64,000 nt of DNA from an uncultured Bryobacterales bacterium (GTDB lineage: Bacteria > Acidobacteriota > Terriglobia > Bryobacterales > Bryobacteraceae). The DNA lies in the NCBI GenBank assembly GCA_937959285.1, contig CALGAR010000080.1:1-64000 (forward strand), given 5' to 3'. The notes under the pieces are model-generated. The model did not search any database and was not told where the DNA came from. It saw nothing but the letters and a program-made list of their open reading frames with translations. The translations under genes were made by a program, and so were the position numbers. This document shows positions 45,041 through 52,473 of the stretch, one piece after another; within the stretch, counting starts at the first letter, position 1; every line of letters starts with the position of its first letter.

Positions 45041-45166
45041 CGCCGGCGGCTGCAGGGTGAGCCGGCGCGGGTCGGGAAGTTTTCCAGGCCCGCTGCGGGA
45101 TGGCTGGCGGGACGCAGCCATCTTTCCCGACTGGTAGTAACACGGCCGGCCCTCCAGCGCCGGCCG
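45041..45166 (+). ncRNA. Cluster of nested and tandem inverted repeats, candidate RNA structure
   Basis: CGCCGGC (45041-45047) pairs with GCCGGCG (45061-45067). GTCGGGAAG (45071-45079) pairs with CTTTCCCGAC (45122-45131) and encloses GATGGCTG/CAGCCATC (45099-45106 with 45115-45122; one base shared at the junction). CGGCCGGC (45143-45150) pairs with GCCGGCCG (45159-45166). A mildly T-rich tract follows. Possible terminator array or folded leader of the sigma operon; strand is a guess. Confidence 0.4.
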
Positions 45167-45347
45167 CGCATATCCCATTATTTTCCTGTGTGATGCGCTA
45201 AGCAGGTCTTTGTAAAATCCCTCCGCTTTTGAATTGTTGCTTTTTGCCTTTTCCCCCGATGCTTTGTAACCTGTGATTGGAACACTACGCCTCAGTCTGT
45301 AGGCGAGATGAAGGAGAGAACGCGGCGGTTCCTGGCGCTGTTTGACC

Positions 45348-45953
45348 ATGCTGGTCGACTTCGCACTTATCGAACGTGCAAAGCAAGGGGATGCAAGTGC
45401 GTTCAATCAGATTGTACTCGCCTACCGGAAACGGATCCTCGGGACTATTGCGCGCCTCATTGGCCGGCCCGAGGATGTGGAGGACGTTGGCCAGGAAGTA
45501 TTTCTTCGGCTGTATTATTCCCTCGATCAGCTCCGAGCCCCCGAGGTGTTCGAACCTTGGCTTTATCGTCTGACAGTGAACGCGGCCTACGACTATTTGC
45601 GGCGAAGCCGGCGGCGGCACGAGCCTCGAATGGCGGATCTTACCGAGCAGCACGTCCAGTCGGCCGACGCCGCTGCCGGAGGCCGTCTTCAGGAGGAGGA
45701 GGAGCGAAAGACCAAGCTTCGAGAGTTCGTGCAATATCTCCTCGGTTCTGTGTCAGAGGAGGATCGTCTGTTGCTGACATTGAAAGAAGTCGAGGGATTG
45801 TCCTTGAAGGAGCTTGAAAAGATCTACGGAGTCAACGAGAATGCACTGAAAGTGCGCCTGTTCCGGGCGCGCCAGAGGGTGCTGAAGGCTTATACAGCGG
45901 CTAAGACTCCTTCCGTGGCCGCCAGCCGTGTCGATGCTCCTGCAGAAGGTTGA
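45348..45953 (+). CDS. ECF-subfamily RNA polymerase sigma factor
   Basis: 201 residues from ATG at 45348. Region 2: FNQIVLAYRKRILGTIARLIGRPEDVEDVGQEVFLRLYYSL; region 4: SEEDRLLLTLKEVEGLSLKELEKIYGVNENALKVRLFRARQRV. A Glu/Gln-rich linker joins them. It directs transcription of an envelope or stress regulon and is probably autoregulated. Its stop codon lies 5 bases before the next gene, which is likely its membrane-bound antagonist. Confidence 0.95.
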   Translation: MLVDFALIERAKQGDASAFNQIVLAYRKRILGTIARLIGRPEDVEDVGQEVFLRLYYSLDQLRAPEVFEPWLYRLTVNAAYDYLRRSRRRHEPRMADLTEQHVQSADAAAGGRLQEEEERKTKLREFVQYLLGSVSEEDRLLLTLKEVEGLSLKELEKIYGVNENALKVRLFRARQRVLKAYTAAKTPSVAASRVDAPAEG

Positions 45954-45958
45954 CCCTT

Positions 45959-46294
45959 ATGCCCGTACCGGACGATCGCGAATTGGATCACCTGTTTGCC
46001 TCATACCGCGACGCTCTGCCCGACATGGAGCCGAGCGCCGAGTTTATGCCTCTCCTTTGGCAGGCGATTGAGGCAAGGCAGAACGTAACTTTAAACTGGC
46101 GCCGCTTGGCGAACGCCTTTGCATCAGCGGCTTTGGCCATCTGCGTTGTCCTGACTCTGGCCGCCTACTCTATCCAACGCCACGTTTCCTCTGTTTACGA
46201 AAGCACGTACGTCGAAGCACTTGCGCTTGCGGAGGATGATCCTGGAGAGTCGCTGGTATTCGTTCCCGTCAATGCGGTTGGGGAGGTTCAGTGA
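45959..46294 (+). CDS. Single-pass membrane protein, putative anti-sigma factor
   Basis: 111 residues from ATG at 45959, with AGAAGG nine bases upstream. Cytoplasmic N-terminus about 45 residues (ELDHLFASYRDALPDMEPSAEF), one membrane helix at about 53-75 (LANAFASAALAICVVLTLAAY) and a short extracytoplasmic tail. Topology and position after the sigma gene suggest an anti-sigma factor, though no zinc-binding ZAS motif is present. It overlaps the next gene by four bases (GTGA). Confidence 0.7.
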   Translation: MPVPDDRELDHLFASYRDALPDMEPSAEFMPLLWQAIEARQNVTLNWRRLANAFASAALAICVVLTLAAYSIQRHVSSVYESTYVEALALAEDDPGESLVFVPVNAVGEVQ

Positions 46295-46692
46295 ACAAGA
46301 GTAATCGGACGGTTTTGCTATCGCTTGCGCTTGTCTTCTCAAGTGGGGTGCTGGTCGGCGGCTTCGGCCACTGGCTCTACACGACGGCTACGGTGCGTGC
46401 CATGACGCAGAGGACGCCCGAGGATTTCCGCCGGCAGTACGTCGAGGAGATGAATCATCGTCTCAAACTCGACCCGGATCAGCTGGCGCAGCTGAACTCC
46501 GTCCTCGACGACACGCGTGCGCAATTCCGAACCCTGAAGGAACAGCACCGCGCTGAAATAAGACAAATTCAGAAACAGCAAACGGAACGCATTAACAGCT
46601 TCCTCAGACCGGATCAGCAAGCCGAGTATGCGCGGATGCGGAAGGAAAGAGAGGAGCGGATGAAAATGCGGGGCAACGGGGGCGGCTGCTAA
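46291..46692 (+). CDS. CpxP/Spy/ZraP-like periplasmic protein, membrane-anchored
   Basis: 133 residues, GTG start overlapping the preceding stop (GTGA). An N-terminal membrane anchor (LLSLALVFSSGVLVGGFGHWLY) precedes a helical Gln/Arg/Glu-rich domain with RLKLDPDQLAQLNSVLDD and FLRPDQQAEYARMRKER, the LTxxQ-like pattern of the CpxP/ZraP heavy-metal-sensor/chaperone family. Together with the sigma and anti-sigma genes this resembles an envelope-stress module. Ligand unknown. Confidence 0.8.
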   Translation: MNKSNRTVLLSLALVFSSGVLVGGFGHWLYTTATVRAMTQRTPEDFRRQYVEEMNHRLKLDPDQLAQLNSVLDDTRAQFRTLKEQHRAEIRQIQKQQTERINSFLRPDQQAEYARMRKEREERMKMRGNGGGC

Positions 46693-46709
46693 CCGCCCCG
46701 GGAACTTCT

Positions 46710-46952
46710 CTAGGCCTTCACTTTCTCCCTGGACTTCTTCAGGTCAGCCGACCGCTGCATCTTCTTCTGGAACCGGTCAACGCGACCCTCGGTGTCAACA
46801 AGCTTTTGCCGGCCAGTAAAGAACGGGTGGCAGGCGGAGCAGATTTCGACGCGCATGTCGCTTCCGTTGTAGGTGGAGCGGGTGCGGAAGGTGTTTCCAC
46901 AGGCGCAGATGACATTCACTTCGTGGTAAGCGGGGTGGATCCCAGCCTTCAT
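46710..46952 (-). CDS. rpmE: 50S ribosomal protein L31 (zinc-type)
   Basis: 80 residues: MKAGIHPAYHEVNVICACGN with CxC, then CSACHPFFTGRQKLVDTEGRVDRFQ. The Cys set marks the zinc-binding (C+) form, whose loss under zinc limitation is known in other bacteria. The C-terminal tail is Lys-rich. A TATAAT on the minus strand (46987-46992) lies about 35 bases before the ATG. Upstream sits the tiny super-SD unit described separately. Confidence 0.97.
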   Translation of the reverse strand: MKAGIHPAYHEVNVICACGNTFRTRSTYNGSDMRVEICSACHPFFTGRQKLVDTEGRVDRFQKKMQRSADLKKSREKVKA

Positions 46953-47028
46953 TGGGGCAGACTTCCTTTCTCTACGTTCAACAACCTATTATAACAAGGA
47001 AACCTTGGGGTTTACGGCCTTGAGACAC

Positions 47029-47063
47029 AAAACCCCCGCGTACCGAAACCGATGCGTGGGGGT
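47029..47063 (-). terminator. Intrinsic terminator between the tiny ORF unit and rpmE
   Basis: On the minus strand AACCCCC at one side pairs with GGGGGTT at the other, extended by CGC/GCG pairs, and is followed by TTTTGTGT. It lies about 95 bases past the 14-codon ORF and 77 bases before the rpmE ATG. Plus-strand use is also possible (T-rich after the stem). Confidence 0.75.
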
Positions 47064-47155
47064 TCTTGGCTTTCGTTTGTCAGCGCTCAGCAGCCGGTCC
47101 ACAGGAACGTAGGCTCGCCACTGAAACGAGACCATCAACGTTTAGAGCGGTCGAC

Positions 47156-47200
47156 TCAGCTGTCGGCCACCTCGCGCTGTGATTTACTGCCAGTAGTCAT
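47156..47200 (-). CDS. 14-codon ORF with an extended perfect Shine-Dalgarno
   Basis: Encodes MTTGSKSQREVADS, ATG at 47200, stop TGA at 47156-47158. Five bases upstream of the ATG ends AAGGAGGTGATCCAG, complementary over 15 bases to the 3' end of 16S rRNA (CTGGATCACCTCCTT). The ORF has its own promoter and terminator. It may be a leader peptide for rpmE, an independent micro-protein, or just a ribosome docking device; sequence cannot decide. Confidence 0.5.
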   Translation of the reverse strand: MTTGSKSQREVADS

Positions 47201-47237
47201 GTAGACTGGATCACCTCCTTCCCTCAGTGATGCCTTC

Positions 47238-47265
47238 ATCGTAGCACACGCACCCCTTCTGTCAA
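47238..47265 (-). promoter_or_regulatory. Sigma-70-like promoter of the tiny ORF unit
   Basis: On the minus strand a perfect -35 TTGACA (47260-47265) is followed after 16 bases by TACGAT (47238-47243, 5 of 6 to TATAAT). The start of transcription would be about 47230, some 30 bases before the ATG. Confidence 0.75.
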
Positions 47266-47318
47266 TGCAAACTTCGGAAGAGACCCCGGATGTATTGTAT
47301 TCGAAAACGGAGGCAGCA

Positions 47319-48335
47319 CTACAATTTGCGGTGTAGGAATCGACACATCGACAGGCCGTCGATCAGATTGAACGGGAACTTTCCTGTGGTGTAATGGGCG
47401 CACGGCAACGTGACGACTTCGTGATCCAGCTTCAGCTCGGAGAAAGCTGCGAGAACCTGCTTTGAGAAGACGGGCAGGAACGTCGTGTCGTACTTGGCCC
47501 AGATGAGCAGGAACTTCATCTTTCTGCCACACATGCGAGACAGATACGTCGCAGGACTGATGATCGACCAATAGCTGCGAAGCTCGTCCTGTGTGACGTG
47601 GTCGCCAAATCCCCGCCTGACATGCTGCGTCGACAGACCAGTCCAAACGACGTCGGAAAAATACATGGAGACGTGGTTGAAGACCCCGGCTAAAATGCGC
47701 TCGTCATGTGCGGCTGTGATGAAGGCGATGCACGAGCCGAGACTTGTACCAAGGATTCCCAGGCGCCGGTATCCGCGGTCCGAGAGCCAGTCAAGGCAGG
47801 ACCGGGCGTCGACTACGGACTGGCGGGCGGCGTGGATCGTACGCCCGATGTTGCTTGAAACATGGTAGTCGGCGCGTTCCAGCTCGGGTGGCATTCTGCG
47901 GTCGTGATAGGCCAGGCTCATCCGCAGCGCGCTGATTCCGAACTTGTTCAGCAGTTTGCAAAGTCCGACGTGCCCGTTCACGTCTGAGTTCCACTGCGGG
48001 AGCACCAGCACGACCCGTCCCTGGTCATTCGGCACCGGAAAGAAATCGGCATGCACCGTATTGTTCTCCGGGTAGGGAGAGGTAATCGCGCTCGTGAAGG
48101 TAAGGTGGCTGCCTTTCAGGACGTAGTCGGATGGGGGTTTGTAGGAAAAGAAGCAGTGGGAGTTTGCGACCGCCGTCCGGACGTACTCCAAAAGGTCTTT
48201 CCGAGGGTCCCCGTTCCTTGCTGCCTCCGGAAGCCAGTCCAGCCCCCATTCGAAAGGCCGCACCACCCGGTTTCTATCTTTCGTGGCAAGCTTGTATTCC
48301 CAACGGTCAATCCACTTCGCGTACAGGCCGAACAT
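47319..48335 (-). CDS. Alpha/beta hydrolase family protein
   Basis: 338 residues. Nucleophile elbow GTSLGS (Ser198), an acid candidate in WAKYDTTFLP and His in LPCAHYTTG near the C-terminus form a plausible catalytic triad. The N-terminus MFGLYAKWIDRWEYKLATKDRNR and PLQWNSD-like LVLPQWNSD (oxyanion region) resemble the ABHD18-like group. No signal peptide. Esterase or peptidase substrate unknown. It may follow a short transcript that ends at 48382 on the same strand. Confidence 0.82.
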   Translation of the reverse strand: MFGLYAKWIDRWEYKLATKDRNRVVRPFEWGLDWLPEAARNGDPRKDLLEYVRTAVANSHCFFSYKPPSDYVLKGSHLTFTSAITSPYPENNTVHADFFPVPNDQGRVVLVLPQWNSDVNGHVGLCKLLNKFGISALRMSLAYHDRRMPPELERADYHVSSNIGRTIHAARQSVVDARSCLDWLSDRGYRRLGILGTSLGSCIAFITAAHDERILAGVFNHVSMYFSDVVWTGLSTQHVRRGFGDHVTQDELRSYWSIISPATYLSRMCGRKMKFLLIWAKYDTTFLPVFSKQVLAAFSELKLDHEVVTLPCAHYTTGKFPFNLIDGLSMCRFLHRKL

Positions 48336-48381
48336 GAAGACCGCTAGTTTAGCAAAGGCGGGGAAGTACTACCCCGGACAC

Positions 48382-48409
48382 AAAAAAAGCCCCGCTCGGG
48401 AGCGGGGCT
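48382..48409 (-). terminator. Strong intrinsic terminator
   Basis: On the minus strand AGCCCCGCTC pairs with GAGCGGGGCT around a short loop and is followed by seven T. It lies 47 bases upstream of the hydrolase start on the same strand, so it does not end that gene. Confidence 0.88.
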
Positions 48410-48468
48410 GGGACAGTGTAGTCTGGAGAGGCAACCACACCAAATAACGAAGAGAACCTCTGTGACCC
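48382..48468 (-). ncRNA. Candidate small RNA ending in a strong terminator
   Basis: About 87 bases between an inferred start near 48468 and the terminator. The RNA would contain AGAGG near its 5' part and CCTCT 30 bases later, which can pair, then the GC-rich terminator stem. No ORF. It could instead be a 5' leader of the hydrolase gene with an attenuator. Confidence 0.4.
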
Positions 48469-48474
48469 GCTCTT

Positions 48475-48503
48475 CTTATAGCAAATGGGGTACCAAACCT
48501 TAA
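48475..48503 (-). promoter_or_regulatory. Candidate promoter of the small RNA
   Basis: Minus strand: TATAAG (48475-48480) preceded after 17 bases by TTAAGG (48498-48503). The -35 matches only 3 of 6. Confidence 0.35.
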
Positions 48504-48646
48504 CTCATAGAAAAACTGAAACCTTTCCCTATGAAGATTCTGTTTTCAGGAGTAGTCAGGGGCCTGATCCTACCAGTTACGGAATCGGCTAGGGTGAATC
48601 AGCCCGGTTGGTAATAGGTTGCGAAGAGAGGCTACAATGACCGGGG

Positions 48647-49849
48647 ATGATGAACAGCGGCGGTTTTCTGGAAGCGTCGATCGCAAGGCAGGGGTTGGCA
48701 GGCTTCCTTCTGGCTGGAGTGCTGTTCTCGTTTCTTGGGGCGATTCTGCCGGCCTGGGGACATCATCTCGACTCCAACTTCGTCGTAGTCGCCCAGTATT
48801 TCCTCAGTATGAATGCGGGGATTCTGCTGGCCCAATGGGTCACGCCTCGCCTGCTGAGAGGGCGGGGAATGCGTTTCCCCCTCGGGTTGGCATGCGGCCT
48901 CGCATGCGGCGGGTTCTTCTGGCTGGCCGCATCTTCACCCCCGGTTGCTCCAATCTGGAGAATCATTGGACTACTGTGGGTGGGGCTCGGAGCAGGTCTG
49001 CTGAACACATTCCTGTTCCGGGTGATTACTCCTGTCTACCGTCACGATTCGGCCGCCACAGTGAATCTGGCAGGCATCTTCTTTGGCCTCGGCTGTCTGA
49101 TGACGGCTCTTCTGGTCGCGGGAACCTTCTACGTCTACACCGTGGGCAGCATCGTCACGTTCCTGGCCGTCATTCCCGGACTGTTTCTGGGCGTGTATGC
49201 GAAGGCCGATTTCTCCCGGCTGGGGCCGCCCGGCGAGATTCCCGCTTCGATGGCCCGCGAAAACTTCCAGAGTTTACCGGCCCTGCTGTTCGCGCTGCTG
49301 CTCTTTTTCCAGTTCGGAAACGAGTGGGCGATCGCGGGCTGGCTGCCGTTGTTTCTTGTTCAGCGGATTGGCGCCAGTCCGGAGAGCTCCCTCCTCACCC
49401 TGGCGTTCTATTGGGCGTCGCTCATCGTGGGACGTGTCGCAGCCCAGGCTCTCCTTGCCCGCTTCAGCCACCGGCGGATTCTTCTTGCAAGCGTGCTAAG
49501 CGCATGGTTCGGCTGCACGCTGCTTTGGGTGACGAATAATCTCTTCGGCGCAAGCGTCGGAGTCCTGCTAACCGGCTGCGGCTTTGCATCAATCTATCCC
49601 CTTGTTGTTGAAAAGATTGGGAAGAGATTCGCCGAGTACACCCCTCCGTTCTTCAATGGCATCTTCCTGCTCGCGTCATCAGGAGCTCTTCTGGCCCAGG
49701 CCGCCTTGGGTTTCCTGGCGGAATACTTCGGAGTTGGCATCGTCATGGGATTGCCGATGCTTGGCACCGCGATGGTCTTCGTTCTGCTGGTTCTGATAGC
49801 GCTCGAGGCAAAGCTTTCCGGTATGGCTGGCGTTCAGGGTCACGAATGA
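48647..49849 (+). CDS. Major facilitator superfamily transporter
   Basis: 400 residues with about 12 membrane helices in two bundles of six. It resembles the fucose-permease-like (FHS) branch: GAGLLNTFLFRVITPVYRH, NEWAIAGWLPLFLVQRIGA and TGCGFASIYPLVVEKIGKR. Substrate is likely a sugar or related small molecule, inferred from its coupling to a DUF1080 gene by a 4-base ATGA overlap. TACAAT ends eight bases before the ATG, suggesting a leaderless mRNA. Confidence 0.88.
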   Translation: MMNSGGFLEASIARQGLAGFLLAGVLFSFLGAILPAWGHHLDSNFVVVAQYFLSMNAGILLAQWVTPRLLRGRGMRFPLGLACGLACGGFFWLAASSPPVAPIWRIIGLLWVGLGAGLLNTFLFRVITPVYRHDSAATVNLAGIFFGLGCLMTALLVAGTFYVYTVGSIVTFLAVIPGLFLGVYAKADFSRLGPPGEIPASMARENFQSLPALLFALLLFFQFGNEWAIAGWLPLFLVQRIGASPESSLLTLAFYWASLIVGRVAAQALLARFSHRRILLASVLSAWFGCTLLWVTNNLFGASVGVLLTGCGFASIYPLVVEKIGKRFAEYTPPFFNGIFLLASSGALLAQAALGFLAEYFGVGIVMGLPMLGTAMVFVLLVLIALEAKLSGMAGVQGHE

Positions 49850-50511
49850 AGAGTTTCATCCGGCGAGTTATCATCGAGATCATGCTTCGACACTTTCTCC
49901 TACTAATCTGTGGCCTTCCCCTGCTTGCACAGGGTCCGCAGGCGAAACTGCCTGGCGAAGACTGGGTTTCGCTGTTCAACGGAAAGGATCTCACTGGATG
50001 GGTGCGCGTCGGCGAGGAGCGCTGGGAGGTGGAAGATGGCACGATTCACGGCTATGCGATAACAAAGAAATACGGCTATCTTCAGACCGAGAAGAGTTAT
50101 AAGGACTTCGAACTTTTCCTCCGCTTTAAATGCGAGGGCGACGGAAATTCGGGCGTGTTCTTCCATGTCGGCTTCAAACCCGGTACTCCGGACGTGACGC
50201 AGGGGCTGCAGTTTGAAGTCGACTGCCGGATTGGGGCGCATACAGGCGGTGTCTACGGCGACGGTCGCGGGTGGATCGTCTGGCCAGCTCCTGAAAATGA
50301 GACCGTCGTGCGCCAGAATGATTGGAACGAGTACCTGTTGAAGGTGGTAGGCAATCGCTATATCTCACGCCTGAATGGAGTCCTGATGGTGGACTTCACC
50401 GACCCGAAGCCGAAGTCGTTCGACGGCCCAATCGCCTTGCAGTTGCACTCGGGCGGCGAGGGAAACATGCGGTTTAAGGATATCTGGATCCGAGACCTTA
50501 GCAAGCGCTGA
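49846..50511 (+). CDS. Secreted DUF1080 (3-keto-disaccharide hydrolase-like) protein
   Basis: 221 residues. N-terminal signal peptide (IIEIMLRHFLLLICGLPLLAQ), then the DUF1080 lectin-like fold: WVSLFNGKDLTGWVRVGEERWEVEDGTI, GNSGVFFHVG, ALQLHSGGEGNMRFKDIWIRDL. Related proteins from other phyla hydrolyse 3-keto-sugars or bind glycans; activity here is not proven. Translationally coupled to the MFS gene before it and abutting the HDAC-like gene after it. Confidence 0.88.
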   Translation: MKSFIRRVIIEIMLRHFLLLICGLPLLAQGPQAKLPGEDWVSLFNGKDLTGWVRVGEERWEVEDGTIHGYAITKKYGYLQTEKSYKDFELFLRFKCEGDGNSGVFFHVGFKPGTPDVTQGLQFEVDCRIGAHTGGVYGDGRGWIVWPAPENETVVRQNDWNEYLLKVVGNRYISRLNGVLMVDFTDPKPKSFDGPIALQLHSGGEGNMRFKDIWIRDLSKR

Positions 50512-51414
50512 ATGCCGCTTCGGTTGTACTATTGCGATCATTACCCAATCCCTCTGCCGTCGGGTCACAAGTTCCCGATGCGCAAATATGCGATGGTCCG
50601 GGAGGTGCTGCGCGCCGAGGGAATGTTTGAGTTTGAATGCGCGCCGCTGGCGGATGCGGAAAGCATCATGCTGGCGCATGATCCCGAGTACGTTCGCAGC
50701 TTTCTTAGCGGAACCATCGCACCTTCCGTTATCCGTCGAATCGGCTTCCCGTGGTCTCCAGAACTTGTAAAGAGAACGCTGGCGTCCGTTGGCGGCACCC
50801 TTAAGGCCGCCAGCGATGCCATCTCGACGGGATTTGGAGGAAATCTGGCCGGAGGTACCCATCACGCATTCCGGGCTGAAGGTTCGGGTTTTTGCGTTTT
50901 TAACGACCTGGCAGTCGCGATCTTATGGCTCCGCGATTGCGGAATGGCTAAGCGGGCCGCAGTCGTGGACCTCGACGTCCATCAGGGAGATGGAACTGCG
51001 GAGATCTTCGAGAACGACGACGATGTTCTCACGCTCTCCATTCATGGCCGCTCCAACTTCCCTTTTCGAAAGCGGAAAAGCCGAATCGACGTGCATCTGG
51101 AAGATGGCACCGGGGATGACGACTATCTGGACGCGCTGGCCAGCGTTCTTCCATCGGTGGAAGCGTTTAAGCCGGATATTGTTTTTTATCAGTCCGGAGT
51201 CGACGCACTTGCAACGGACAAGCTCGGCCGTTTGTCCCTTACGCACACCGGCTTGCTGCGTCGCGATGAGACTGTCCTGACGCTCTGCCGTAGATTGGGG
51301 GTGCCTATCGTGATCACACTCGGTGGAGGCTATTCTCAGCCGATCGAAGCCACTGTCGATGCCCACGCAAACACATTCAAAACGGCCGCCCGTCTCTTGG
51401 CTTATCGAAATTAA
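50512..51414 (+). CDS. Histone-deacetylase-family deacetylase
   Basis: 300 residues. HDAC/AcuC/APAH fold with the expected zinc site: His117-His118 (GGTHHAF), Asp155 and His157 (VVDLDVHQGDG), Asp231 (YQSGVDAL) and the final GGGY tyrosine. Bacterial members deacetylate acetylpolyamines, acetyl-lysine proteins or small amides. Starts immediately after the DUF1080 stop codon, so same operon. The substrate is unknown; a link with sugar metabolism is speculation from context. Confidence 0.92.
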   Translation: MPLRLYYCDHYPIPLPSGHKFPMRKYAMVREVLRAEGMFEFECAPLADAESIMLAHDPEYVRSFLSGTIAPSVIRRIGFPWSPELVKRTLASVGGTLKAASDAISTGFGGNLAGGTHHAFRAEGSGFCVFNDLAVAILWLRDCGMAKRAAVVDLDVHQGDGTAEIFENDDDVLTLSIHGRSNFPFRKRKSRIDVHLEDGTGDDDYLDALASVLPSVEAFKPDIVFYQSGVDALATDKLGRLSLTHTGLLRRDETVLTLCRRLGVPIVITLGGGYSQPIEATVDAHANTFKTAARLLAYRN

Positions 51415-51461
51415 CAGCTACAATGGGAGGCGAGGATTTTGTGCCTTTGAAAGGAAAACCT

Positions 51462-51776
51462 ATGCGGATAGCGGCTCACGTCCTGGCAGGACTTTCCCTT
51501 TTGGCGATGTCTGCTGCTGCCACCGAACTGACGGGATGGATTAGCGATGCTGCCTGCGGCAAGGCAAACGCGAAGGCGGATGCATCCGCGCGAGAATGCG
51601 CTGAGGCCTGCATTAAAGCAGGCGCGCCCCCCGTGCTCGTGACCGATAACGAGCAGAAGGTCTATAAACTCGTTGGCAAATTTGACGCCAAGGCTCACCT
51701 AAAGCACAAAGTCAAGGTCTCCGGAAAGGTGAACGGAGATACCATCACCGTAGAGTCTATGACGAAGGCTGAGTAA
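51462..51776 (+). CDS. Small secreted protein (DUF5818-like)
   Basis: 104 residues from ATG at 51462 with AAGGA upstream; a start at 51423 is possible. Signal peptide MRIAAHVLAGLSLLAMSAAA, then TELTGWISDAACGKANA and three Cys in all (CGK, ECAEACIKAG), an OB-like fold VYKLVGKFDAKAHL and KVKVSGKVNGDTITVESM. Resembles short periplasmic proteins frequent in Acidobacteria. Function unknown. Monocistronic, 47 bases after the HDAC gene. Confidence 0.75.
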   Translation: MRIAAHVLAGLSLLAMSAAATELTGWISDAACGKANAKADASARECAEACIKAGAPPVLVTDNEQKVYKLVGKFDAKAHLKHKVKVSGKVNGDTITVESMTKAE

Positions 51777-51991
51777 TCTACGCCACAATATTTATCCGCC
51801 AAACGCTTCTTCGGAAGTGTGTCTATTTTTCGAGAATTCGTTTGCGTTCGGATTCCATCGTAGTGGGCGCAACCACTACAGCTTCCTCGCCTTTCAAAAA
51901 CGCTTACATCCGGAAGCAAAAATCTATTGCTCAATATCCTCGCTTCTGCGACAATAGTCCAGCACTTTGCAAGACGTTATCTGTCGTCCGT

Positions 51992-52019
51992 TTGGCAGCT
52001 GACGGTCCTGTAGTACGCT
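51992..52019 (+). promoter_or_regulatory. Promoter of the cold-shock gene
   Basis: TTGGCA (51992-51997) and TACGCT (52014-52019) are separated by 16 bases; the leader would be about 55 bases long. Confidence 0.5.
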
Positions 52020-52079
52020 ACCGGCGTGTTGTCGCCAATTTCGGCAGCGGATGCGGGTAACGCATCAGGAGAATTAGTA

Positions 52080-52283
52080 GTGAGAGAAAAAGGTCTTGTG
52101 AAATGGTTCAACGCCGCGAAAGGCTATGGATTTATCCAGCGTAGCAGCGGCGAGGATGTGTTCGTCCACTTTTCGGCCATCCAGATGCCCGGTTATCGCA
52201 CCTTGGAAGAAGGCGCCGAAGTGGAGTTCGAGGTAAAGCGGGGTCCCAAGGGCCTCCAGGCCGAGAACGTGAATCGTCCGTAG
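52080..52283 (+). CDS. csp: Cold-shock domain protein (CspA family)
   Basis: 67 residues from GTG at 52080, which has AGGAGAA eight bases upstream; the frame continues back to 52026 but that is not needed. RNP1 KGYGFIQ and RNP2 VFVHFSAI, with VKWFNAAKGYGFI typical. Single-stranded RNA/DNA chaperone. Followed by a good terminator. Confidence 0.96.
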   Translation: MREKGLVKWFNAAKGYGFIQRSSGEDVFVHFSAIQMPGYRTLEEGAEVEFEVKRGPKGLQAENVNRP

Positions 52284-52309
52284 TCGGCACACCACGCTAT
52301 CAAGATTTC

Positions 52310-52341
52310 AAAGGGCCATCCAGGTGTGACGGCCCTTTTTC
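52310..52341 (+). terminator. Intrinsic terminator of the cold-shock gene
   Basis: AAGGGCC pairs with GGCCCTT across a 13-base loop and is followed by TTTTTCATTT, about 30 bases after the stop codon. Confidence 0.88.
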
Positions 52342-52473
52342 ATTTCCCTCTCTGGATTCGTAATCCCTCCGAGCCGTTCAAGAACACGTGTTTCACAAAT
52401 TGGCGAAATCATCTGTTTCCGCCCTCCGGGTTTCACCGGCGGCTGCTTCTGCTATGGTGGTTTCTGGGTAGCG

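Larger units (their letters stand above)
44676..45347. other. 672-base region: one small ORF, structured DNA and the sigma operon leader
   Basis: Contains a possible 66-codon gene (44837-45037), then a cluster of inverted repeats (45041-45166) and an AT-richer leader before the ECF sigma gene. In that leader GGAAC occurs at about 45270, as in ECF -35 elements, but without a clear -10 match. Confidence 0.5.
46953..47318. other. 366-base region holding the rpmE promoter and a tiny transcription unit
   Basis: On the minus strand it holds, in order, a consensus promoter (47238-47265), a perfect Shine-Dalgarno (47206-47220), a 14-codon ORF (47156-47200), a hairpin terminator (47029-47063) and a TATAAT for rpmE (46987-46992). 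Confidence 0.7.
48336..48646. other. 311-base divergent region with a candidate small RNA
   Basis: Between the leftward hydrolase gene and the rightward MFS gene. It contains a strong minus-strand terminator (48382-48409), a plausible promoter for a short RNA (48475-48503) and a TACAAT (48633-48638) just before the MFS start. Confidence 0.6.

Noticed and set aside
47206..47220. Fragment of 16S rRNA (matches the 3' end)
   Set aside because: Only 15 bases match; the flanking bases differ from any 16S sequence. On the minus strand it is correctly placed as a ribosome site five bases before an ATG.
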